A stretch of DNA of 64,000 bases from Orthonyx spaldingii. Its lineage: Eukaryota; Chordata; Aves; Passeriformes; Orthonychidae. The stretch spans positions 485,966-549,965 of the forward strand of contig VZTJ01000638.1 in NCBI GenBank assembly GCA_013397795.1, written 5' to 3'. The number at the start of each line of letters is the position of its first letter. Within the stretch, counting starts at the first letter, position 1. The notes beneath the pieces are model-generated. The model made no database searches and was not told the DNA's origin. It saw nothing but the letters and a program-made list of their open reading frames with translations. Below, piece by piece: positions 53,859-64,000 of this stretch. Made by a program: the position numbers and the translations under genes.

Positions 53859-53872
53859 GGGGGGGGGGGGGG
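53859..53872. repeat. Poly-G homopolymer, 14 bases
   Basis: Fourteen consecutive G on the plus strand in an otherwise AT-rich neighbourhood. Such runs are mutable, can adopt quadruplex structure, and are often miscounted in sequencing, so the true length may differ. Confidence 0.9.
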
Positions 53873-56800
53873 ATTGCCCTAGAGCCCTAGAGGATCATGC
53901 TGTTTGAGGACAATAAACAGCTCTAAAAATTCATTACTTTCTTTAACCCACACCTTCTCATTATCGTTTTGCAGTGATAAATACACAGTGCAGATAAGCA
54001 GTGAAAATAGAAGATGTGAAATACCCATGACAAAAGACAGAAGCATTACAGTGACACTTCCTCTGTCTTTACTTGGAACAGTAGTTAGCTGACATGATAG
54101 AAATCATAAAACTGAACAGCAAAAGTATTTTCAGCAAAAAAGGTGATTTCATAATTTTTAAAGATTATTCATAGCCTATATTTCACTGGAGAACTGAAGC
54201 CCCCAGGGTTTGTTGGGATACATCCTGTGTGGCTTTCAGCATAGGTACCAACATCATACTACCAGCTGAGCTGCATTAAGAGCCATATGATGTCTCATGG
54301 TGTAACAGCAGGGTATGCAATGCAGATCAACCATTCCTAAATTTGTTGGGCATGATCTACCCAGCAGAAAGTTCACTCACACCCTCATCATTATCAAGAC
54401 AAAACTCAAGAGTCTTTTCTTCCCTATGACTTTTTTAGCAGAGATGTGTCCTTAGAGGAAAAGTTGGGATGAAAATGTTTAAGTATTATTCAGTACGTTC
54501 CTGAATTTTTCCAGTGCTGCTCTTATTCAGGATTAAGTTCTACTTTATTGTGTTGTACCAACAAACAAACAACAAATCCAACCCTAAGGCATTTAGTCTA
54601 AATCCACTGGATTTTTATTGCACTACTGCTTAAGTGGGAACAGACCTCAAATGCTGCTACTCCTTTTCTGAAGGCAGAAGACCGTAGCACTTGAGCTCAG
54701 AAGTTTGACCATTAATTGTCTGTATTGCAGAACCTATGACATACTTAAGTAGCTGAGCACAACAATAAACACAATAGCCAGTTCATTAAATCATTCTTTG
54801 TTAAGACTTTCCAAAGCTTTGGGCTTAAGCCTCTTAAAATTGAAATCATTATGCTATTTTTTTAAACAAATGACCAAACATAACTCACATAAAAAGGGGG
54901 AAACACAACAGAGTCTTTGATGTATGCATCATCACTGTGATGTCTTACTGAGATTAAACTATATGTCTAACACCGCTAAGAGGTTTCAACAGCTCTTTCC
55001 AAGGAGAAGCTGAAATCAGGAAGGGCTATAAAGTGCTTCTGTTGCTGTCACCTCTCCTACAACAGATTTCCTGTCACATCATGAGAGAGGCTATCAATAA
55101 ACTTTGTGGAGTGGTGTTTGTGGTCCCTCTTGTGTCTGTAAGTTCCTGTCAAAACCCTGACTTGTTGATGCACCCTGACAGGCTCTGAGGATGACTGGAA
55201 ATGACAAAAGGTGGAGGCAGGAAGGGAGGTTTGCTGCCTTGGGCGAGTTTGTTCTTTTAACACCATGTACTAATATTCCGGCTTAGAAAAACATAGCCAA
55301 AACTGTTCACAGCCGCGAGGTATCAGGCAGGCATTTTACACAAGGCTATTTAGATATGGATAAAACACCTTAATAAAATGCTACTGTGATGAGTGCACCA
55401 AGTTATGCTCCTTTTTAAATAAAATCACAAACCTTACCCTTTCTTTTGCTACACAGCTCCGGCTGCTTACAGCTTGTTTCTTCTCTCTGTGCCAACATTG
55501 CAGCCACACTGCTAAAGAACACAGTTTCTCTTTCTCCATAAAACAACCCTGCACCTTTACCCACATCACATCCCATGGGCAGAATCTCAGCCTTACCCAT
55601 CCTGTAAACACCGTTACTATGTGAAATCACACACTGTTTGCATGAGAACATATTCTAAGGAAAGCAGAAGAGATATGCAGAGCTAAGCAGAGATTTAAAA
55701 AGGAGAAATTACCATCTTTTCCCCCACTGTTGCTACTATCTGCTTTTTCTCTTTCCTCATTTCTTATGGTTATGACCTTTGTTGTTAGGACCGTGTTGGA
55801 CTAAGAGCCAGCTTCTGATGGGTGCCGAGTACTCCCTGGTTTTGATGGGTTACTCACAGTTGCTAGGGCCCAGTTTCCTTTCCAGAGGTATCCCCTAGAC
55901 TCTAAGCAATTTAGGGCTGGGGAGTGTCCCTTACAGGCTTGTGAGGTAACATGTTCCTCTTTGGGAACAACAAATACAAACAACAATGGGTGTGTCAAAC
56001 ATCCTACTCTATCGGACCATTTAATTGCTTTCTCACAGTTTTTACCATTTCTTACAATTTTTGCTACTATAAATTTCAAGACAGAGCTTACCCTGATATG
56101 GAAGTTACAGAATCATAGCCAAGGGTTCCCTCTCTGTGACATACCAGCTTCCAAGGCAGTTCTTCCCGACAAGAGTACGGTGAAGAAAAAAGGTGGGAGG
56201 GGGAGAAGGAGGCAAAGTCCAGCTTCTTTTTGCCCATCTAAGGTACCTCAGCCTGAGCATAGAGCTGCAAACTACCTGCCTAGGACAGCTGTGGCCTCAG
56301 ATCTAAGATTAGGCTCTCCTTTCTGTGCAGACACAAAGCACTTACAGCTTTAAAATACATGTATAAATGAATTGAGAGTTAAAAACTACTAGAGAATACT
56401 CCACGGGATTATCTGTACTATCAAGACAGGAAAACTTTGCAGATGCTACTGTCTCTCTAGAGGAATAAATGCTTGCATTTTAATATTCTCAGCAGCTGGT
56501 TCCTGTTGAATGCCATCAGGATGATTCAGCCACCCACCAGGAACACCAGTAGCAAGTGCACACACAGACAAATCTGCAAAACTTTCTGCTCCTGATGCCA
56601 CTGTTGTTACTTTGGCAGAGTCTGATCTGTATTAGCTATTCTTCGTTACTACCAGTAGCAGCTTTAACTTCACTCCAGGATGGTGAAAGAAAAACAACCA
56701 GTCCCCGGGGCTGCCCTAATCAATCCAACTGTCTGCTTCCTATCAGCAGTGCTTCCCACAATCCACATCATTAGCAACTTACTCTGTGGTTACCTCATTC

Positions 56801-59487
56801 ACTTTCAGCCTCACCACAAGTAACCTATGTCCTGTGAGCTCTCTCTTCAAAGAGATGGCCCAGGCAGTCTGATGTCCTTCCCCCTACCGCAGTCAAATTC
56901 TGATGAAAGGGACATCACCTTATAACATGCTTGGTTTCTGCATGAGACTCAGCTGCAATAGATTACTTCCTTACCCCAGCTGATGAACAATTTATGTCTA
57001 AAAATACAAGGTCTGCTATCTCTCTTCATATTAAAAACAAACAAAAAAAAATCAACCTCAGTGACGTTCTGTCTGTGGTCTGTGGACCACTTCCAGGTGT
57101 TTTATGGAGGTGCATCTGTCTAGCAGCAATAATGAGGGATTTACTTTTCCTCAAGCGGCAATGCTTCCTGACAGTTGTTGACTGGGTCAAATCACTCAAG
57201 GCTTCCTCTAATCCTACTGGGACAAATTTCTGCCTCACTTTTGTCTGGCACTTCTTGGAAGCAGAGTAAACTGTGATGCCAATCTGCAGAACCCTACCTG
57301 GAGAGGCGAGACACTAGAGAAGACAGAACTAAACAGCACAGTCACTCCTGCAGACTGCTGGACCCATAACTACAGATCCTGCAGTAGGGAAAGAGTCTTT
57401 CAATGGTAATTCATGTGATGACTGACAGCCAGAGAGTGAAAATAAACAGCTCAAATGCAAAATGGTGGGAATGTAACAGAACAGCTGCATCCACCCGGTC
57501 ACTAACACCCGCTTAAGTTTTCCTCCTTAATACTACTGCCATTTCACTTGGCTTAATATGAAAGGTACTACAGGTGGACTGCAATGCCGTATCAACATCT
57601 ATTCTAAAATTATGGGGGTTAATTCCATCATTACAGAGCATCCTTATTTTAGTATTATTCAATGTTTTGAAAAAAAAATCATGCCTTCAACATGGCCATA
57701 AATATTAGCACTGACCAAATCAGTGGTGTTGGCCTTCCAACAAGAACAACCTCAAATACTGGTGCCATACATATAGATAACTCCTCAAGTAGTCTGTCAG
57801 ACAAATGTGAGAAATTTTGGTTTATCACCTGTGCCAAGTTGCCCTGATGTGGTAAACAAGCCAAAATAGGTAAGTCAGAAATACTGCATTGGTAAGTGAC
57901 AGAAACATTATGAACACAAGTGTTCTTGTATCAGATCCCTGATGTACCCATACAGCTTGTGACACCTACTGCTGACTGCAGTGATATTCATCCTTATTAG
58001 AAGAGATGCTCTCATATTCCTTACTTGCTTTGCAAAGACTATCTTCAAGAATTTGTATAATTTCCAGAATTCAGAGTGATCCCCACCATGATCTCACCTT
58101 AAATCAACAAAGTTATGGAACCACCACTTGCTCTCTCTAATGAGTGAAACAGTTAAGTGCCATTCAGAGTCAGCCAGGAGTGTGCATGAATATGGAAAAG
58201 GAGACAGGAGGGCAGCAGAAACTGAGAGAATAATCTTTCATACCAAATTACAAACCAAAAAAAAAAATTAATGAAAATTTTAACTGCCTGCACAGTTTCC
58301 TGGTTTTTCATCTCATGTAAAAAACAAGAATTAAAATTCACAGAAAGCAAAACCACTGAAAAATGGGGATTTAATTTAATTAAACAATAAAACCCAGCAT
58401 TTTGCTTTTTTTTTCTGCTTTGAAACCAGAATGAGAGGAAGGAGAAAGAGAATATTTTAATTTCTTTTACTTCTCTTTTTTTTTCAATCAATATTGAGGG
58501 TTTTTTTGACCAGTTCTTCCAGTAAGCTATCTCACTGGATGCGATGTGGCAACAAGGATCTGTAACCGATTGTGGTTTCAGGGCTGAGAATGCATTGGAT
58601 TGTCTTCTCTGTTATTTTAGCCCCAAAGTATATTTTAAATAGCCTTAAAGAGAATGAAAATTCTTCTCATACCAGTGACAGGGAGAAATGGCTTTAGAAA
58701 GGACTTTCATGTTTCTAACAGTTTTTGGTTTTTAGTCCTTTTGAATATTTTTTTCTTTGCTTGCACAAATGCAACAGGATAGCCTTTTTAAAAAAGGTTT
58801 TGGAATATGACACTCAGTAATCCATCCACCAACAAGAATATCCAGACGTGTTTCTTGCAAGCAGTGAGTGTCATGGCATTTACTTCCATGCACTTTGTTC
58901 ACACTGGAGACAAGTCAGCCACACAAAACCAATTTGAAGGGATGGCTTTTTTATACATATCTTTTTAAAAGCATGTTATCGTCTTAAAAGTGAGTCTGAA
59001 TGATCCAGACTGGCCCCATTTCAGTGCTTGGCCTACAATGGCAACTTAGAAATTATAATTTCTCTTACTCTATTTTGACAGATTGGTTAGGACCAGTCAT
59101 GTATTTTCACAAGCAAACCAATATGTCCTTCAGAAAAATATTTTTTCTTTCTTAATAAAAACCAACCAGACTTTTACCTTGGCCAGAGGATTTTAGCAAG
59201 TTTTAAGAGGAAAACACGAATACCTTCAAAGCACAAAAACCTCATTAAACTCACACTCAGTGATGAGCATTACCAGAGATATTTCACAGGTGAAGTAGGA
59301 CAGGAGAGAAATGATGCAATATTTGAAGATGCAAGAATTCTTCATACTGAACTGTGTGAAATCCAAAGACAAAGGCAACCTTGCCAATTGCACCTAATTA
59401 TTTTCTAAGCGTTTCACAGGTCATATTGATGCCATCTTCTCGACTGCCCCGAGACAGGAAACCACCAGTTGATTTTAGAGTTGGCTG

Positions 59488-59600
59488 GAGTAACTTGAAG
59501 TCAGGGGTTAAGTGACCTGTTCCAAGCTGCACCATGAGTAGGCAGCGGGTGAGGAATGAGTCCATTTCATGATGTCCCAGCCACCAGAGCAAAGAGAGGT
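59488..59600 (-). mobile_element. MIR-like SINE remnant
   Basis: The plus strand reads GGGGTTAAGTGACCTGTTCC, then AAGCTGCACCATGAGTAGGC, then GGTGAGGAATGAGTCC. This follows the reverse complement of the MIR core (GGTTAAGTAACTTGCCCAAG and onward) in order and spacing. Only the central part is recognisable. Confidence 0.65.
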
Positions 59601-61610
59601 GTTGCTCTGAAGAGGGCTGGAAGAGAAACAACTGAAGAAAACTAACAGTACACTTACCGTAATAAAGTTTTACCCTATTCTTTGTTCTTTTGTTGGTAGG
59701 GAAAAGAAAAAAAAGAAGCAAAAGCTATGTGTGTCAGAAGAGCTTTCTCTTGCCTAATTAGGCCCCCCTTTCGTTACGCCCTGAACACTGGAGTTTTAAT
59801 CCTGAGCACAGAGAGGCCTTGGGCAGAAAATTTGGCCAGTCTTTTTCACAAAGTTTGAATGTGTTCAGACCTTTCAAAACTGTACCAACCTCTCTCTAAC
59901 CTTCAGATTAAGCAGTGCATTTTCAATGCCATAATGAGCTAAGCCTGCTGGCCTCCTGTGAGATGGGAAAGTACCCGCTGCTTGAGAAACCCTAGTCCAA
60001 GGTGAATTATTGCTACTTTTTGTTACATTCTTAACATATTCTGATATTTCACCATTTCTTTTGACCTTATTGACCATCGCAGACTAAATTTGTTTCTTTT
60101 TCCTGTCCTTAATAGCTTTACCATGATTCTCTCTTCACACTACTTTCTGTGTCTATTCTCAAGACCTTTTCTCTTTTATTCCCATCTCTTTCCCTCTTTA
60201 TAACTGGATCTTTGACTTTAGCCACATATTTATTTCATTCCTGCCTTATATATTCAAGTAGAAAAAGAAACGCACTCTCTGCATACTCTGCCACCAGTAA
60301 CTCCTCACCTCTCACTTCAAATTCCATTACTCACCTCCCCATCGCCTCTAACTCCATTCTGGGTGCCAAAAATTTACCATTAGTCAGCCAGAACAGCAAA
60401 ATTTATTAATACCAAGCATGGGGAGAAGATTTCTGACAGTAGAGGGCTCCTTAATACATCAGACAAAGGCATAGCTGAAGTTAAGTCAAATTCAGACTCA
60501 AAACAAGTAGAACAGACTTTAAAATCTTCAGAATAATTGTCTTAAATATGTGGTCATTCCTGATGACCATGTATCCTGATTACTTAAAGACTTTAGGATT
60601 ATCTGTCTTTCTGAAAGTCATATTCTAGCTCAGGAGAACAAAAATGCTTTCAGAAATTCAGTAGGCTTTAACTTGTAAAAGAAACTAGTTAGGACTATTG
60701 GAAGTGCCCTTCCTGCTTGACCATCTTCAGAGATGAAAAGACGTCAGTGTCCAGTCTGTCTTGGACTTTGCCTGGCAGTGTTCCTGTTGTTCTACCTGCC
60801 AGCAGATGTTGGATAGTTTGGGACAATTCCTTCCCTCTTCAGGTATAAGGTTATTTCTCCATTTGCAGGGGTTACCCTTTCTCAAGCCTGGGCTTCACAG
60901 CTCCTTTAAAAATGGTGACTGTGAGGATCTAAATGGACGTATTCCCCTAGTACACACCTCTACGCTGAGAGAAAAACAGAGCAACTTCTAAAAGCCTTTT
61001 CTCATTTTACAACTCCAGTCCCTGCCCCAGCTCCTGCTCAGGGCTTTTCCAGACTGCCTCCAGTAAGCCTGACCTAGTTCGCCTTGGCTCACTGAGGTCC
61101 CCAGAAGCACCACTAAGAGCTCAAGATTAATACTTTTTTCCAACTACATGTTCAAAGGACCATAGCAGCCAGAGAGCTGTTAGGCCCAAGACATATGAAG
61201 TTATCAATGACTCAATTTACATTAAATTGCCATTTGGATATTTATGTTCTTCATCATATCTATGAGAATATACAGTCGTGTCTTAACTGAAGTACAACTG
61301 ACAGATATGGAACCAATCAGCATCGAATACACGGATTTTTCAAGGTCTATTTAAATTCAGTCTAAACTGTGGGTTTATGGCATTGCAAAAATTTACTGAA
61401 AAAACATGAGTTAATATTTGTCCAGTTCTTTCACATGAGAAGCGCTGTTACTGTTGTCAAAAAGTCTACTGTGGGCTTAAGTAGCTGTGAGAATGCAAAA
61501 CAGTTTAAAATTTGAATAGCTTTCGTAACTAACAGCAAGTAGGCAATATAACAGATGGCGACTCACATGAAAGATAAACCACATCTTAATAACAATAACT
61601 TACATTCAGA
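59601..61610. other. Noncoding stretch, nothing recognised
   Basis: About 2 kb between two MIR remnants with AT-rich sequence and only short open frames. I see no exon, RNA gene, tandem array or transposon here. Confidence 0.5.
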
Positions 61611-61775
61611 GGGGTAGTGTTTCCTAGTGCTTAGAGCATGAGACTGAGAACCAGGATTCCTAAGTTATTCTCCTGGCTCTGCCATTGATTTGCTGTGTGC
61701 ATTTAGAAAAGTCACTCAAACATTCCTGTGCCTCAGTTTCCTCATCTGCAAAACAGAGATAGTTCTTACAAATAT
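61611..61775 (+). mobile_element. MIR SINE, well preserved
   Basis: The segment follows the MIR consensus almost continuously. It has a tRNA-like head (TAGTGCTTAGAGCATGAGAC), GAACCAGGATTCC, CTGGCTCTGCCATTGATTTG, CTGTGTGCATTTAGAAAAGT, then TGTGCCTCAGTTTCCTCATC and TGCAAAACAGAGATAG. It is on the plus strand. MIR activity predates the bird-mammal split or is very old in amniotes, so this degree of preservation is notable. The 3' part beyond 61775 is less certain. Confidence 0.88.
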
Positions 61776-62770
61776 CACCAGACCACTGAGGGGAAGAGGC
61801 CCAAGCTGTCAGATTTTATAATAAGCATTTTAGACAAATGACATGGAAGAGAGGTGTTGTCTGTTGTCACTGTTGAGTCAGTCATTGATCAAATTGCAAA
61901 GTGGTTACTTTGAGCTGCGCTAATAAAACCATCCCAAGAGTGGGAGGTGCCAGCTGCTTAACTATGCTCCATACCCTTATGGTGTTCAGTTCAGGCCAGG
62001 AACTGGATATTGCCCTGCACAACTGACACTTCAGACGCATTCAAGTAGACCAAATACAATTACCTTCACTGAAATTTAGCCAGGACATTATGCAATCTTT
62101 AACAGCAGTCTGAATCTCTATTTTTATATCTCTGATAAAAAGGAGCACCTAGAGCTCTCCAGGTTTCTGTCATCATTAGTTAGCACATTGCTTCATTTTG
62201 ATCAGAAACAAGATTGGTTCTCATTCGCTGACTTTGCTTGGTGCAGTTCTACAGAGTTTCAGAAAGGTTCTCCAAAGCAAGCACCAGAAAATTCTTACCG
62301 TGTCTGACACGAACTTAATACAAAATGAATAGGCTGAAGTTCCCCTTTACTTTCTACTATATATGTTCTTTTGATGTTGTTGCTATTTTTGTTGTTTTTG
62401 AGGGATGGAAGTTTTAACTGTATGAGTAGTAGAAACTACTTAGAGAGGGTCCATTTTTGCCATGCTTGCCAGACAGAGATGACCTTGCTGAGAATTTAAT
62501 GAAAATAGAAGTTAAAGAATTGGATCAGAATGTTAAAAATTATTACAGAAAGGAAGATTCCTTGTAGGGTACACCTTAGTGCTTCAGCAATGTGCAGGCA
62601 ACAGCACAAACTAAAGCTTGAAACCAACTTGGTGGCTTCCCTCATTAGCAGGGATATTTGCCTCAGATCCACTCTGCTTAGCACTCTCCAGCTGTACAAG
62701 GTTATTGTGGCACTGATAATTTTCTGTGGCTTCTGAAAATTGTGGAGATATACTTCAACCAGAAAAAAAA
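61776..62770. other. Noncoding stretch between MIR and TCTA array
   Basis: AT-rich DNA, no supported exon or RNA gene. A short poly-A run directly precedes the tetranucleotide array, which may have seeded it. Confidence 0.5.
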
Positions 62771-62771
62771 A

Positions 62772-62854
<83 letters not shown>

Positions 62855-62900
62855 CATCTATCCATCTATCCATCTATCCATCCATCTATTTATCTATCTA
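62772..62900. repeat. Tetranucleotide microsatellite (TCTA)n with TCCA variant units
   Basis: A pure run of about twenty ATCT units (62772-62854) is followed by a higher-order block in which CATC units interrupt TATC units, ending with TTTA and TCTA variants. It reads as Ser-Ile-Tyr-Leu repeats in open frames on the plus strand, which are artefacts of the array. It is probably highly length-polymorphic. Confidence 0.97.
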
Positions 62901-64000
62901 GAACAGATGATCTCACTGAAGAAGACTCTGGCACCTTAGTTACAAAGAGCTTTCACTGGTATTTCCTGATTCTCCAGCCAAAGAAATCATCACTAAACCC
63001 TTTTCTCTGGGAGGATGGAACAAAAATTATTTCTCACGCTGGCTTGATGGGATATGTAGTTGAGATTAACAGGTCAAAGAGTTTTAAGAGTCCTATTCAG
63101 AGGACTGTCTAAAGAATATTCTATATAACTAACTTAACTGCTCTCCAGATGGTCAAAACTGAAAAGGCCATCTGAGCAAAAATCAAGTTTTGGAAAGTGC
63201 CATGAGAAATTTTAGCCAGAGGATGTGGATTTTGCTTGTGCTGGCTTCAGTGGAAACAGACTCACTCTAAATATTAATTTATTTTTTTAAAACCCTTAAT
63301 TTCTTACAAAGAAATGTCTGGAAATTCCATGTTGTTATTTTCAAAAGTGATGAGCTCAAATCACAAAATCTGGATCTAGATGCCTAGCAGTGCCAGAAGT
63401 TCAGGAGAGTTTGGACCGAGAAGGCTGGCTCAGGCAAGTGTTGAGTGTTTTCCCAGGATTTTTTGAAGGCCAGTACAAGGGTTTCAAAGAGGAGAGAGGC
63501 ATGTGCAACATGGCAGAGTTACAAAAAAACATCGCTTGGAATTTCCTGGGTTTTGCGAGATTAAAATTGTAAGTCTAATTAGTTTAAGGAAATTAGCTCT
63601 TTATAATAATTTTCATTTTGTATTGAAGAAGTAAGAAAAATTAAAAATAGAATGAGAATGGAAAAATTAATGGGTTTCACTAATTAGTTAATCAGAAAAT
63701 GCTCCTGTCTTAGTGTGGCTGCCCAACACATTAAAAAAGAAAAAAGAGAAAAAAAGTAACCATGACTTTCCTCATACTTTCCAAAACAATATAAGCTTCA
63801 CCTCTGAGCTTGGAACAACTACTTGACATTTCAACTCAGCTCATTTTTTAGCGGTAAGCCGCTGAAGTTGGTGTTTAGGTTGAAATACCATCTCACCATA
63901 ACACTAATACAGACATAGAATAAGTACATACATCCTGGCAAAAATAAACCAGAATTTGTTGCTCCTACTGGCCACATCACATCTACAAGAGTTGCATGCA
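62901..64000. other. Noncoding right edge of window
   Basis: AT-rich sequence with several A-rich patches (for example near 63733-63757) and a frame of 60 codons at 63390-63572 lacking any recognisable motif. No exon is supported. The ZBTB20 start-codon exon, if conserved, lies beyond this edge or is missing. Confidence 0.5.

Larger units (their letters stand above)
49161..59480. other. Noncoding ZBTB20 5' region, no gene seen (part 4)
   Basis: Ten kilobases of AT-rich DNA with no supported exon. It contains the 14-bp duplication at 50559-50586, an A-rich tract near 53103-53124, and the G homopolymer at 53859-53872. Open frames are all short and unremarkable. Confidence 0.5.

Noticed and set aside
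62726..63112. Open frame with Ile-Tyr-Leu-Ser repeats
   Set aside because: It is produced by the TCTA microsatellite and has no independent coding evidence.

Overview
The window looks like bird nuclear DNA. It is AT-rich and nearly free of coding sequence, carries only two short truncated CR1 LINE ends in 64 kb plus a few old MIR-type SINE remnants, and has one sharp CpG island. A turtle or crocodile cannot be strictly excluded, but the very low density of young repeats favours a bird. No bacterial, viral or mobile-gene content was recognised.

One protein-coding exon can be supported. On the minus strand, bases 7133-7320 encode the N-terminal extension of the long isoform of ZBTB20, a BTB/zinc-finger transcriptional repressor. 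The reading frame KKPKTAENQKASEENEITQ and the following residues match the human protein from residue 5 to about residue 67. The exon has a clean acceptor and a GTGAGT donor. The BTB exon must lie left of base 1. No exon encoding the human MLER start was found anywhere to the right.

Layout: 1-7132 is the intron after this exon, with one CR1 fragment. 7321-7940 is a short stretch between exon and island. About 7940-8960 is a CpG island with a palindromic TATA-like element, probably an internal promoter of ZBTB20; it could also fire divergently on the plus strand. From about 9 kb to 64 kb I see no further exon. This is consistent with the very large 5' intron/regulatory region known for this gene. 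It holds short tandem duplications, microsatellites (a compound hexanucleotide at 28.6 kb and a long TCTA array at 62.8 kb), four MIR-like SINEs, one possible old LTR at 29.8-30.2 kb, and stretches that read like conserved noncoding DNA, notably near 48.3-49.2 kb.

Nearly all open reading frames are short chance frames. The two longest, 264 codons in the CpG island and 226 codons at 48.2-48.8 kb, are discussed but not called genes. I saw no convincing sign of a novel multi-gene system. The best leads are the promoter/isoform architecture of ZBTB20 and a few unusual noncoding segments.
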